Of a stretch of 64,000 nucleotides of DNA, positions 21,901 through 36,900 are shown piece after piece. The DNA is from Mesostigma viride (taxonomy: Eukaryota > Streptophyta > Mesostigmatophyceae > Mesostigmatales > Mesostigmataceae), in the NCBI GenBank assembly GCA_009746045.1, contig RPFO01000080.1, positions 9,775,113 through 9,839,112 of the forward strand, written 5' to 3'. Positions within the stretch are counted from its first letter, which is position 1. Each line of letters begins with the position of its first letter. The notes under the pieces are model-generated. The model was given only the letters and a program-made list of their open reading frames with translations, was not told the DNA's origin and made no database searches. Position numbers and translations under genes: made by a program.

Positions 21901-24900
21901 CCATGCCTAATGACATAGTATGATGTTCCCTACCCTTGGTATTGGGCGAAGCCTACTGCGCACTGTCCTCGGCCCCACAGGCAGCATGCCTCCCTTGTAC
22001 GTGTGTACTGGGCCATGCCCGAAAATACCTGTTGCCTACCTCGGTACTGGGCCATTGTGTCAGGCACGGATGGCGCGTGGCCCTTGATGACGAGGCCGTT
22101 ACCCTTGCGCTTGCTCGCCAGCTGTTGTGCGGCAGCGGTGGGGTACGCGCCGTAGATGTGCAGCTCCGCTCCAGGCAGCTGCGGTATGCCAGGTCGAGAA
22201 TGATACGTAAAAGTAGTAGTACTACAGTTCAGAAAGCTAGTACTGCCATGGCGCCAAGAATGTGCAGCTTTGCTCCAGGCAGCTGCAGGGCATGAATGCA
22301 GAACAGAGATGATGCATAGTGTAGCTGTAGCTGTAGTAGTATAGCTGTGCTAGTATACCTCTAATCTTTCAGCTCCAGGCAGTGGTGGGGCGCTAGGACA
22401 GGACAAAAAGACCCGTACAAAAGTAGACAGGCAGGCATACGATTAATAATAGTATGAAAAAAGGACAGGAATACTATCAATAATAGTATGAGAAAAGGAC
22501 AGGAATACTTGATCTCCATGTGCTGGTATAACAACATGCAGATGCATTTCCTATACCACGTGAAGACTCCAGTATACGACCACGAAGAACGTTACCCCAG
22601 GCTGTTGGGCGCTAGAAAGGAAAGCAAGCATAAGCAGTACTATCATACTCCTAATGCCATAGTTATGTAGTGCTACTAATGCTATGAATACTACTCTATA
22701 CGGTAAGGATACTTCTGAATATTCTCCTTAAACATCACATCAAGGAACCCTAATTGTGTAGTGCTACTAATGCTACGAATACTACTCTATACGGTAAGGA
22801 TACTTCTGAATATTCTCCTTAAACATCACATCAAGGAACCCGGAGCCACAAAGTACATAATTTGAAGGATGGCCCACACAAGGACCACCTCTATATTTAC
22901 GCCCCACATTGACCCTCTGCATCGACCCTAAGTCGCTAGTTGTGACTCAGAAACCGCGACTCACCCTCTCACGAATGCTGGGCCATATCTCTTGGGCCAA
23001 CCATCGTGCCGAGTCCAGGTTGGGCGGGTGCAGGAAGTTGCCTGACACGCAGTCACGGCAAGGACAAGGGAGCATCGCATGAACAAGAATACTGTAAGAA
23101 TACTGTAAGAATACTGTAAGAATACTGTAAGAGTACGGGGAGCAAAAGCTGCAGAAGCGCGATTCGAATGTAGGGGAAGATCGCCTCATGTTGGCGCCAA
23201 TCATTAATCCATGCAGCCGGTAATGCATCACACATGCCACCACTAGCCGGTAGTCGCTGTTGTGACCCGAGCAATTATACGGGCGCAACAATAGTTAGAA
23301 TATATAAGAGATTCCGGTTAAAAGCTGTTCCGACTGGATTTTGAACCCGCGTTGTACTAATGAGCATATTTGTGTAAATTTGCGTAAATTGGAATAACAA
23401 TGTTGGACCTAGGTTAGATTAAAAAATCCTCTAAGGGCCGGGTCGGCCCTAGGCTAACAAAGAATGTATGCGGGCGAGATCGAGAGTTTCTAGACAGTCG
23501 GCGCTCATGTAGATGCGCACACCCCTTCTATGAAGGTGGGCAACTGGGTCCTGTTCGAGGGGCCTCGGTCGGGACGTTTTTTCCACTAGGGTTGAGAGCG
23601 AACTCAAGACCAAGCTCTATTCCATGTTTCTTGGCAGGCACAAGGTAGAATGCTGGAAAAAGTTGACGACGTCAATTGTGTAAGGTGGACATCCCGAACT
23701 CTTGATGGAACTTCTCGTCCATCGTCTTCCATTTCTGGCATAGTTCACCGATTCCGTAGGGGTCAGCTCAAGCTGTATGATAAGAAATCCATCCAGGGAC
23801 GGCTGCATCCCCCGCCCCCTATCGAGTTCAATCCCGAAAACGGCAATCGAAAGGATGACCTGCAAACCATCGTGGGCCACGGGGACATGCATACGGGTAG
23901 ACAGGGGGCACCCGCAATATCGCAACAAGAATCGCAACTTTGCAACTTTCCAAGAAGACCAAAAAGCAAAAGTTGAAAACCTAATTCTAGCGGGCAAAAC
24001 AGGTTGTTGCGTAACTTGGTATCGTTATAACTCCTTGTAGAAATATGATTCCTTGAAACTGAAGAGTGAAGATGCCACAGTGTGCCTCTACCCGTCCTTA
24101 AGATAAGCGGAGAAAAAAAAAAGGCGATGTTGCGATTCTTGTTGGGATACTCCAGGTACCCCCTGAACCCAACGCCAAAACCCACCGCGTGCAGTGGCAC
24201 TTTGCGCAGCATGATTCCAAAAACTCTTGGCGTACGGAAATTGAATGAGAGGGCTGTGCCCGCCTGCTCCAGGAATATAAGAGCGAGCACCGACTACGCT
24301 AGGGACACTGCACGCAGCAGCCCGGGTTTGGTGAGGTATGTGCCAATGGCGCGAAGTGTGGGGATGTGCGACGAGGTGTAAAACGAGTGTTCAAACGGTG
24401 TGCTCATTCGCCGTCGTGCTGATGCGTGCTGGTGGTCATCACAGGTACGAAGAGGAATCGAGAGGAGAGGATGGCAGATGCATCTCCCGGACTAGGGTGC
24501 CCACGTAGTCATGCATCACGTGGGGGGCCACTCGGCTCGAAATAGAAGTCGCCAGCGCCGTGGGCATACGGAGGGAAGTTCACCACGTGAGGCTCCGCGT
24601 TGACCATGTACTGACGGTCCCATGGATGACTCTCGTCATCAATCATGGTATGTTACGCGTCCTACCGAGCGGGCAAGGACGTCGGCTCCTGGGAGTGGCG
24701 CAACAAGATGGGGGAAGAAAAGAAAGGACACTTGCTGGTGATATGCAGCACATCCACGTAGAACCACCCAGTGCCGGTGCGAAGACCCATGGGGCCCGGC
24801 ACTTCGGACCACCAGGGGTTGTCGGTTCGGGCTTCAAGCTCCGGAATCGAGAGATTCCGAAGAAGCGGAGACTAAAGTATCCACTCCGCTTGCGAATGGC

Positions 24901-27900
24901 AGACTAAGGGTCCTCTAAGCGGACTCCGGTACCCGTCAGACAGGCTTCCCAACAAGCGGATATAAGTACTGCGCTAAGACGACAGCGTTAAGCGATGCTA
25001 TTATGTCTTCCATGCGAAAGAGCGGAAACGCGAGTTAAACAATTTAAACAAATAAAAGAAATAAAAAATAAAAAAAGTCGGATTGGGCGACCAAGCGCGC
25101 CCCGCTCAAGCCACGAATCGCGCCGCGCTCACTTGGGAAACCTCTAAGCGGACCCCGCTTAGACTTTCCCCTTTAAGGGAAATCCGCCAAGGACTTTCCC
25201 CCTACATCCTGCCGGAGTCCACTTAAAAAGTGGTACGGCCCTCAACGGTTACGACGAAGCGGAGCGGAATTCGGACTTTCCGCTTCTTCGGAATCTCTCA
25301 AATAGGTCCACTCGCACCTGTTGCAGCCAGAATGGCCCTTCGCGCCCAGGAACCCGGCGCACATCGTCTCCCGCTGCCCACGCGGTCACCACCGGGTCCG
25401 CTAGGAGTAAAGCAATGGCTACGTGGGCAACTGCCGTAGCACCGAGCGGGGCATGCCTGCGCAGGCATTGCTGAGGCGATTGAGTGGGGTATCGATCGGT
25501 GTCCAGAATGGCTTGTTCGCTAGGCCGTCTGAAGGGGTCCACCGCCGCGCTCTGAGTACCGCTCGCGGGTCGAGGAAGCCTTGGGGGGCGGAACCACCTT
25601 GGGCGGGGTGCATCTTGCTAGACAGGAAAATGTGGGAGGCTCAGAAACGGTACTAGGGACCCGACAGTTGTAGCAGTTTACAACTGCAGTCGGGACCATA
25701 CACGCTCCGGCACATCATCGCCGCCACTTCTAGTAGATAGTACACAGAGGCGAGACGTACTCGCTAGATAGGAGTCATGTTACCGGAATTGTCAAGCCTT
25801 GTCCTTGGGCGGCAGGTCCAGGGAAAAAGGACTTAGCTGCCCCATTGGTGAACAAGGGCTGGGACCATAGGGTTGGGGGCATCCCCATGGTCAACCAGCA
25901 TGTTCATAATAACCTCTATAGGGTACGCAACCATGGAGGGGTCCAGTCAATGTAATCGGAAAGCCTCGCCTCCGCCGCAGTGGGATCACGTTACACATGC
26001 AACCAAGGGGTTGGTGCAAACGACTTCATGGGGGAGACCCTCGTGCTGTGGCCCGACTAGGATCTACTAGCACCCTGCCAAGTAAACCCTGAAGCCCCCG
26101 CCAGGACTAGGTTAGTGGGTATACCCATGGTGTGGCCCTGTAGAAAGGGCGGGAAGCTGGTAGAAAGAGTTGATCCTGCTTTTGGCCCCCGTCTGCCCCC
26201 GCCATGGGACAATATGGCTATCATCCCCCAGGGAGGCCGAGGAGTGCTGCGGCCCGAGCAATTGTATGGGCGCGACAAGAGTTTCAATAGATAAGAGATT
26301 CCGGTTGAAAGTTGATCCGATTGGGTTATGAACCTGGGTTGGTACTGTCGAGTGCATTTGTGTAATTCGAGGAATAAGGTCTCATCCTCTATTGATTAAT
26401 GAATACACTACTATGTCGATGACAATGAGCAATGCCCGCAATCACTGCATTTGAATTCTTTATATAGAAAGCAGACTTAGTACTCGTGCAGGTTTGAAAT
26501 AGGTAGGACGTCATCCGTACCAGCTAGTGTGTACTACTAAAATATGCTATATACTCGTGCACAACTCCAGCTAGTGTGTACTACTAAAATATGCTATATA
26601 CTCGTTCACAACTCCAGCTAGTGTGTACTACTAAAATATGCTATATAGTCGTGCACAACTGACTGATGGTCATGATGTGCTGGCTCGCCCATGGTCATGC
26701 AGTAGATAGGGCATCACCTATGCCAGCTAGTCGCTTGTTAATCATAGTACAAGTCTCATATATAATCATCATGCACAGCTCACCGATGGTCATGAAATGC
26801 CTGCGCTCGTCAAACCCGGGTAGGCCTGCCAGGTCAGGTCCCGCGTCGCAGAAGAAGGATGCCATGGCCACCTTGTGCGGCGCGACACCATAGTGCCGCG
26901 TGAGAAGGTCACGCTCCACGTGGGAGCATACCTGCAATGAGATCATATGGCACGTTCAATGAATTGATAGTAGAAGTAGTACGATTATGAAAACCAAGCC
27001 TAATGATAGCTATCCCACGGCTTTGCGAGGCAACCCCTTTTGGATAAGGAAAATGTTGTCCAATGACATGGCCACGGACTGTTATACCAACCACTGGCAA
27101 ACGGTTGGACGAGACGGTTTGTGGGTGTGACCATGGGACGACATGCGGTGCGTCAGATTCTCTAGCCTAGCGGAGTTCCGCAAAGAACACCGACATTCAA
27201 GAAGAAAACTTGTGCCAGGGGAACGCGCAAACACATAGCTGGCTGAAGTTATTTTTAGCTTACATTCCTAATATTTATTTATTTTTTGTAGGCGCGTGTT
27301 TCCTTATTTTTTTTTTCACGCAACATCTTCGCAAGCTGGAATAAAGCCTTGAGTGCATAAAGGGGGGGAAGGCGGGGGGCATAGCCCTGGAAGATGCCGG
27401 CATGTTGCTGGTGGAAAATTTATGCCTGAAATAACACCCACAGCTCGTCATTACGCTTTGATAGAGAGACAGCTGCCCATGAGTAGATGACAGATGCCGA
27501 TTGATGGCAGACAATATCCGTGACTACAGCTGCACGCGAGGTTCTAGAGCACCCAATAATAGGTGTGAGTGTACACGTGCAGAAGTTATGGGAATACGAG
27601 GATATATAGGAGGCAAATTGGTTAGCATAGAGGCATCATGATGCGAGGCTCGCGAGCGTAGAGGGAGGAGAGCACAGGAACCTACCGATAGCAAATTAAG
27701 CATTTGCGTTTGGGGGCCATAAAATAGGAAGATCATGGGCATGGGAACGCAGGCATGTTATTGGCGAGCATATCTTTTCCCAATGCAACACTCATCTGCT
27801 ACCTAACACGGCTATAGGGCTCGACATGCCCCATTTCTCCAAATAAAAACCCACATTTTCAAGCCAAAACATCACCCAACAGCTACCTAGCACGGCAATA

Positions 27901-30900
27901 GGGCTTGCCATACTGCAAAGGTGATCATTCTCAAAATCATAACCCACCAATGTGAGGTCTGACCGCTGTATGGCTGCCAGCTCGCGCAGCAGGTCATCAG
28001 ACGAGGCGTCGGGCCGGTGGAGAAGGGAGTCTTGGACCGATCCCCCCGCCTCCATCACCCGCATGCGACCTAACCCAGAGAAGTGGAAGAAAGCCCAACA
28101 TGCGAGTGGGGAAGAAGCAGTTGCCGAGGCTTGCTCAAGCAGATGTATATGACATCATAGCTTAGCGGATGACTAAATCTAACCAGATTTTTTCAACTTA
28201 TAAAAAACCAGCGAGGCTCGTTCAAATACAAAGTAAAGCTTTTCTGACTGCTAACACCAAAATAAAAGCAAACTGGGAAGACGGCTGCGGTGGCTCTTGC
28301 CTTTTTCTAGGGAGCGTGCATACGAAGCGCAGCTGTTGATGCGATATTTCCTCTAATAGAGATGGGTATAATAGAGATGGGTATAGACAATGCGATCCCA
28401 GCAGCCTAACCAAATGTGCGTAAGAGGCAGCTTCTTCTGGCATGTGAATGAATGTGAGGCGCATGGGATGACTGCGGATAAAGCTGCTAGGTACTGCCGA
28501 GGCACTAAAGGTGCCGATGAGGTATGCTGAGGCTAAGGTATTCTGAAAGTTGGCGACAGGCATGTTGTGGAGAGGTCCGCTGCATGCCAGTGTAGACCGT
28601 TCCCATCCACAGCCCTTTCAACGTGGTCACCCTGCGAGATATCAAGGTCCTTCGAACACTACTCTCCCCGAATAATAACTTGTAGCGCTATACAGATGTT
28701 TACACTAGTATTTAAATAGCCTCCTTAACACACTAAAAAGCTGTATCAAACGAGCAAACATCTCAATATTCAAACAAGGTTGCTGGCACATGCCTGTTGA
28801 GCTCTACTGGACACTCTAGCACGCTGCTGTTTAGAGTGCCTTGATCACACAACTAGCCTCTTCAAAATTGCGTATCCCATGCTAATCGCCATCAGCAGCC
28901 AGTTCATACACTCTGGGTAGTTAAATAAGCTTCCTGGTACAAGATAACAACCCGCACCATAGCTAGCTAATAAGCTTCCATTGAAAGCTATTAAGCCGCG
29001 CCAACGCCACTGGCCAGAGCTCCTCAGGGCTCAGGAAAAAGCCGCACCATTGATCCTCAGGAAAAAAGCCGCAACATTGAAGGCTAATAACAAGCTGCCA
29101 TTAACAGCTACTGAGCTGATCCAAAGGCACGGACCTCTCCTCAGGAAATGGAGATCCTGCGTATCCAACACGCGCACCGCGTTGGGACTATGAGCGCGCA
29201 CGTGGAAGGAAAACTGTTCCTCGATCATAAACCTGTCAAGTGGGCCGGAGAGATGCGATAGCAAACCATACAATAATACATAAAGAAAAATAAATACATA
29301 ATAACATACTAGCAGTGGTACTAGTATTAAGAACAATGGTAATCCAATACCGAATAAAGAATAGCGGCAACAGTCGAGGCAACCATGGTACGCAAGGCAC
29401 CACAGATAGCAGAAAAACTGTTCTATTAACCGTGGAACTCCAGGGTAACCAGACTCTTTATTAAAACAATGAGTGGAGCACATACAAAAGGCAGGCCACA
29501 TTCCGGCCGCCGATGCTCATGGGAACACTTATTGCTTGGCAAAGGCTAGCCTTACCCCCAAACACGCAGGGAGGGTGGGCGGGAAAAGAAAAGAGGCCGA
29601 CGTTAGCTAGGTGGGTTTGTTTTTGTCCTTTCTTGCGTGTCATGCGGCCTTGGCCCGGACGGCATTTTTTCGCCACGCAAATGTTGCGTCTGAACAAATG
29701 ACGCAATGTGGCGTTCTAATTGCCGGCAGCTTACGTAAGGCTGCCGGGGCTATTAGGTCACATATTGCGTGAGAGAAAGAATCTAGATCTAGTTAATCAC
29801 TACGCCATGAGCCAAGAAACCTAGACAGTGGCAGGTTTATATCTCAACGTAGCTCCTGCCACCTGGCCAAGAAAAACTGGCCAAAGCTTTGGCCACGACT
29901 GATCCGGATCAGGCCGCACCGGCCTCAAAAGGTATGTCACGTGAACCCAATAACCTAGCTATAGCGGCTACCCTTCCATCTCACTATAAAGAAACTATGT
30001 TCAGAGAACCACGATTCTATTAACCGTGGAACTCCAGGGTAACCAGACTCTTTATTAAAACAATGAGTGGAGCACATACAAAAGGCAGGCCACATCCCGG
30101 CCGCCGATGCTCATGGGAACACTTATTGCTTGGCAAAGGCTAGCCTTACCCTTATATCCCTCCCTGGCGATCCATGCCAGGGGCAAAGAACCTAGCATAA
30201 TGACAGAGAAATGAACAACCAAATTAGGTGGAGGGCAATTTCAAAATAGCCCGCCAGGCCCGAGGGGGGCAGGCGGCCATGGCCCGAAGAATAACCTCAG
30301 GCAGCTGCACCTCCAAACTGCGGTGCAAGCCCACATAATGGGCAACCGTGGAGCTGCTAAGCCAGCGCCCCCGGCCCTGGATGTCCCCCATGCTGCGACC
30401 CGCGAGGAAATCGTGAGTGGCACCTCCATGCCGCAGCCCGTGAATGGTGAAAATCTGGGCGACCCCCAAGGCCTGACTCGCAGCCTGCCAAATGCGCCGG
30501 AATTGCGGGTAGGTGAAAGGGAACACGGCCTCCCAAGCGTGCTTACCCGCGATGCAGTGACGGAGGATGGTTTCAGACATCACATCTTCTACCACCACTG
30601 ACTGAGTCTTGCCCTTAGAGGTCTTGGTAGACCTCAGCAGTAGGGCGCCCCGTTGAGCCGGCCCAAGCCGAACGTCAGGCTGGAGGCGCACATGGCCAAC
30701 ACGGAGGTTCAGCGCCTCCGAGATTCGCAGGTAATGGCGGAACACGATGACAACCAGCAGGCCCGCAAGGCGCTGACCTTGCATGACCATCGTGCTGGCA
30801 AGTGCAAACGCCGCCTCCCATGGAATGGGAGGAGGGGCACGGGGGGGCACAAGTGTTTTCCACCCAGCGAGGACGCCACGGGCCAAGTCCCACCGCTTCA

Positions 30901-33900
30901 CCATACCGGGATAATAAAGTTGCAACCCCATCAAGGCATTGACACACACTTGGCGGCTGTACCCCCGAAAATGAGCCCAGGCGACATACGCACAAAATGT
31001 CTCCTCAAGGGTGTCAGCTCGTGACGATGACCCGTCCGCCCGCCCACCAGCCTCCCACCAAGTCAAGAGGGAATCAAGACCACGACGGTAGGCCAGCAAA
31101 GTAGCCGGCTTTACTTTCCCCTCTAGCAATGGAAGGTAGCTAACAGGTGCAGGGGGCCCCGGGTTAGGATGGATGCCTTCCGCGGTCAGGTCGCGCACCC
31201 AGCCTGCCAAGAAAGTCGCCATGGATTGGCCGCGAGAAACGCCATCGGCTGGTTGAAGTGCACTCGGCGTCCACACCCACTGGGAACGACTCCCGTGGCG
31301 AGGGTCAGCGCGCACAAGCGGCGGCACTGCTTGTTGAGCTTGTGGGATGAGGACCGCCCCTTAGCCAAGCAGCCCAACGCCGCGGTGGAGTCCACCAACC
31401 TCACCACCCGCTTGCCTCGGTTTGCCAAGCTGCGCGCACTCCTCTCCACGCCCTTCACTGCAGCCCGCACCTCCTTCTCGTTGATGTGCATCCCCGGATC
31501 CCGCCAACGACTCCGGACCCCAACCCGCCATTGCTGGCTAGTGATTGCTTGTTGCGCCCGCGCGCTCAGTGGCCTAGGGCCAGCGTAGGCCACCTCACTT
31601 GGTATGAGCAAAGTCGGGTACCCCCGCACCTCTCGTGCCCTCGCCAGCTCCGTCACATCGCCCGGCTCCATGGTTGCGTACACGACACCTTGCCCGTAGG
31701 TGGACGCGTCAGATGCAACCACCTCACGGGCCAAAGGTGCGCTTCGGTCAACCCTTAGCATGGGAGCCAAGGCCAGGGCACACTCTAACTCCTCCCGCAC
31801 CCCGGCCCACAGCACCCAGGATCGCTGCCCCCACCCTTGCAGGCTGATGAATTTGAAACATTGCTGCCAAATGGACAAGCAGCTGCGGCTTAACATCTGC
31901 AGCCACAACCACCGCCCCAAGACGGCAGCCAGCCCCTCGGCCGTAGCTCGGCCTCGAGTGAGTATAGCCTGCGTGTGGGCGATCACAAGGTTGAGCTGCT
32001 TGACCGTTGGTTCCAGCACGCCGTTCCGTCGGTGCACCACCCCTAGGGCTTCTAGCTCGTCCCCTTCCAGGCTCGCCATCTTAGTCTTCTCCTTAGACGG
32101 CACAAGGTTGTTAGGGAGGTAGCCTTCCTCAATAGCGCGCGTGATGAGCTGGTTCACCGCCTCGCAGGTCCGCCCGTTGCTGGCCACCAAGTCATCAATG
32201 GTGATGGACAGCATGGGGGCAGGGGGGTTTTCCAGGTCAATCTGAAGCTCCCCGGCGCGCTCCTCCTTGTACTCGATGGCCAAGCGCAGTGGCTGGCCAC
32301 ACTCGTCGCGCACCAAGGTGAGCTCACCTGCGCTTGAGAGGTAGTTGACCTGGCGCCTCGGATCCAGGGCACCGGTCATGTAGAGCACCATCTCATGGAT
32401 GGCCTCCCCCAGCGCCACCGCATGGGAATGTCCCATGGCCAGCACCTTGAGCACGGGCCACACCTTCCGCCTGGGCCCTGCCAGACCTACGCTAGTCGAC
32501 CACACACTAGGAAGCCCTTGGTAGTCCCACCACCACTCGGGCACCTCGATGGAATAGTAGTATGACACGAGGTCGCTCTTGGCGCAGTAGCACCAGCCTT
32601 TGATGTAGACCTCCACGAGGATGCCCAGGTGGGGTAGCAGGATCTTGGGGGGGTCCACCCACAGCAGGTTGCCCAGCTTCCTGTTGACGATGAACCGAAG
32701 CTCACCCACCCCCTTGGCCACTCCAAAGCAGCCATCCACCCACTTGGGCCGCCTCTCCCGGAACGCCACCATGCCCACGCCCGCTGCCCGGCTCATGAGC
32801 TTGCCCCATTCAGCCATGGAGCATCCCCGGCTGGGCTTGGGCACATTCCAATACTTTGCGCTCGCCACGACCGCTGGCTTGATGCAGTTCTCTTCGCTGG
32901 CATATATCTCCCGCCAGCTCGGCCGCATAGCCAACAGGTCGAGCAGCCGTGCCTTCCCCGCCACCTCCGCCTTTGGTAGACTCACCGCGTCCGCGCGCAG
33001 TTGTTCATACTTATTCTGCTTCCCATATATTGCATCAGCACCTTCTTGCTCCTGGCCTGTCGCAACGCCCCCTACGCGGCGACTGTGCCAGGTGCAGTGC
33101 CTCTTGACCCTCGCAAGGGCCTCCTCCCTCCCCTTAGAGCACGCCCCTCTAGGGTTAGGAGGAGGGTCTTGCCCCCCCCCCACAGCCAATTAAGCCAACG
33201 CACTACCTTGCATTGCAGTGTGTACTCGCGGTGGCGGCGCGTGGCACGCTGTCGCCGGCGTGCCGATCTCACCCTGCCCCACGCGGTGTACGCTGGCCTA
33301 AGTGGGTATGGCAGCGGGAAAAGGGAGCGGTCCCGCTGGGATTCTATTTCCCTACTTGTTGAGCCTTGCTGAGCTTGTCCAAGAGGATGGCAGTTTGGAG
33401 AGCTGCCTTGACAGCCGGGGTGGCTGACAGTGCAGCCTCCTCCCCCAATGGCAGGAGGTGGCTGGCCACCTTCCACCCCCCCCTCCTTGCCCTCCACCTG
33501 CAGCAAGGCCGCCACCACCCTCATTAGGTACTCCATGCCCACAAGCTCCCCGGCTGCTGAGCCCAGCTCCTTGAGAAGGGTGTCCATGGCCAATGCAATG
33601 TTCATGACAATTTTCCTGTTCTCCATGTTCCGCCAATTTCCAGGCTTTACCGTCATGACCCACGACCGGATTCCCATCCCATTGTCGCTGGCGTCCTCCA
33701 ACACCCCCGGCAGCACCCGCTCCGAAACCCGATATTTCACGCTCTTGGCTCGGCTTGGCAGCGCCACCCCTTTCGAGGCCTTGAAGTGGCTTCCCGCCCC
33801 CTCCATTCCTCCCAGCGCTGCCTTCAAACCTTGCATGAATTTCTCGGCTGCGACCTCCCCCTCCTCGTCCTCCTCGTCGTCCTGATTTTCGGTTTCCGGA

Positions 33901-36900
33901 GGTGCCCCAACGAATGTCACCAACCTCGCCCTCATTTCCTTTCCGACAGCCCCCCCACCTGCCGAAACCTTGGCCCCGCCTTTCGGCTTGGCCATTTTTC
34001 GTTGCGCAGGTGTCGTTGGTGGCAGAGCCTGATCCTCCTCCTCGTCCGCCGCGAGATCTGCCAAGGCCAGCAGTTTTGCCACCAACGTTCCGTTTGGGTC
34101 ACGTGCGTCCAACACGTCGGCAACATCAACATGATCGGCCAGCAACTGCACGACAGACTTCAGCTGGCTCGAGCTCCATGAGCTGGCGTCCGTCACCCAG
34201 TCCTCGGCACGGAAGACCTGCTCGACTGCCCCCACCGCCTCTGCGGGGCTGATGCACTTGGCGAGCAGAGTGGCGAGCTGCTTCTAGAAAACAGTGCGAG
34301 ATAATCGCCAAAGAAACGCACGACTTTCAAGTTCGCAGGAATTTCAACATATATACTAAAGCTTGTAAAACGCAGCCTTTGCACAATTTTAGCTAACACT
34401 CTTTCAAACGGCTTTCGGCTCCAGCCACTCAGCGGCGCGACTTACAGTCCGCTTGACGAATGAGCTGCGCGAAATTTCGTTGCGACCAATCACGAAAAGG
34501 TCAAACCACGGCGTCCATATTATGAGGGGTTTTGTGCGTTACATCCAGATGAGCCATTTGGCAGAGGTTCGTATGCCCAGATTGCAGCAGGAGCCAAACT
34601 CTGCGATGTCCTGTGTTCGCGAGCTCCAGATATAACCGTCGCAAACTTTTGGGCTGTTGGACCAAAATTTCTGTTGGCGATATCCCGTTACAAACGCGCA
34701 GGAAGCTCACACGTGGATTTTCCTGTGCTCCGCCGCCTGTAAGCGATTTTCCCCTGCTGTCTGCGGGGTTGGCGAGGTCACTCATCCCCGCGCGCATCGC
34801 GCTCCCGTGCAGGGGTAGCAGTCAATCTGGAGCTAGTTGAGCTCCGCAAGACGTAGTTCGCGAGCTCCGTCCACTGCGCGGTTGCGCAAGTTGTCCCTTT
34901 GTAGAAAGATACATATTGTGCAACTTCAAATTGAAACTGGTTGCTTAGACTTCAGGCGCCAAGGCACACTTCATCACAAGGCTGATCGTGAGGTTCCGGG
35001 TTAGGGTCTTCCTGGGTATGCACTTTTTTCGGGTTTTTTTTCTTCACCCTTTTGCCAACCTCCATGAATCTTGTGGTCGAAACCTTGGTCAAAACCCTAA
35101 AGCTAGCGCGCGCTCCTTGGCGAGGCTAGCGCCACCTGGCCCTCGGCGGCGGTACGTGGTGTCACGCAATCCCTAGCCGGGGCTCCCTTGCCGGGGACCG
35201 GCCACAAAAAGAACGAGCTCCAATGTCGCGGGCGGAGCCCGCAAAACTTGTCTTTGTTCTGCAAAAGAAGTTTAAGAAGGACACGGAAACGGTTGAGAGG
35301 CTCGCAGTCCTCCCAGTCCACGCCGCGTCTACGCAGAGCGACCCTATTCCAACGACGCCGGCGAGGCATACCCAGCAGCAGATCGATAATTTTGTGAGCA
35401 TTGGCGGTGCTGTTAAGAATATCATTTCAATTCTAGGGGACAACCACGAGTTGATCGTCGCTGACCTTGACGTGCGTATTTTGCAGGCGAAAAGGGAACG
35501 GGACGATGCCCAAAAATAGTGCGAGATAATCGCCAATAAACGCACGACGTTCAAGTTCGCAGGAATTTCTTTGTTCTGCAAAAGAAGTTTAAGAAGGACA
35601 CGGAAACGGTTGAGAGGCTCGAGAAAGAGAAACAGATGAAAAAATTGCATGCTGCGGAGAAGCTGTACTCAGCGCTTCCTCTTCTCATTTTCGCCTCCGA
35701 CGAGTTGGAAAAAGCCCAGGAAGAGGCCAAGGCAGACGCGCAGGTGGCGTTGGTCACCGCTGCCTTAGTGGATGTGGACCAGGCATGAGTGAGTACTGTG
35801 ATCTAGAAGCAGGCTGCTCAAGTGATGATGACGAAGACGACGATGACAACGGGGGCCCAGAGACAAGTGCAGATCGCGCATTCATCAATGATGCCTCCGA
35901 CGAGGAAGAGAGTAGTGCAGGTCGCGCGGTTCCGCCTACTTTTTTTTCAGAAGCTGCTTTTTTTTGGTTGGTTGCATTTGGACTGCGTTATTGGGCGATC
36001 GATTTGTATTAACAATTAACATATAGTGTGACAGGGACTACACATGTGGGATGCTAGCAAAAACTAAAAGTGGACCAGTCCGGCCGACAGCCTGCCGGAG
36101 GAACGCGGACGCTAGCAAAAACTAAAAAGGACAGAGTGGACCAGTCCGGCCGGCGGCCTGCCGGAGGAACGCAGACGCTAGCAAAAAGTACACAGTTAAC
36201 CAATCCGGCCGGCGGCCTGCCGGAGGAACGCGGACGCTAGCAACAAGTACAGAGTTGACCAATCCGACCGGCGGAATGCGGACGCTAGCCATGCCGTGGG
36301 TCAAAGTACACTGTCATGACATGCTCTAATTCCATTTTTGTGGTGTCACGGCTGCACAAAACAACTGCCGCATGGAACTTGTTCCTAGACATGCCTTGGC
36401 AAATTTTTCGGGCCTACCCATGAGTCGTGGACAACAAAATGCCCTGACCTATGCATGTGGAGTAAAACATCGGGCTCTTCCATCCCGTCCAAGTGGTTGG
36501 CGTCGATATACCCAGCAACTTTACTTACAATATTGCTTGGGGTCAGTGCGACCACCCCCTTGTGGAATTTATGGTGCTTGGCATACAGAATGCGACCCTC
36601 TTCTAAAATCTGAGGGGTGTTGCCTACATAAAAAATCTTCTTGAAATGTCCACCCCAGCCTCAGAGTCTTTCATGCAATACCCTGTCATGCCTGCGTAAC
36701 AATGCATATTGTTCTCAGCCAATTTGGTAGCACGGACCGTTGCCCCAGCTGGGGTCCTGCCCCACCACCCCAAGGCCTCCGAAATACTACGCCTCACGTA
36801 ACAATCTCTGCAAGTGTACACAGTGACCACGCCTTGGATATGTAACTTTCCGGCGGTACGACCACGTTCACACACGCAAAGGCCACGTTTGGCATGCTTG

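Noticed and set aside
23617-24290. 175-codon minus ORF as a Copia/Gypsy gene
   Set aside because: No RT, integrase or gag motif could be recognised in it.
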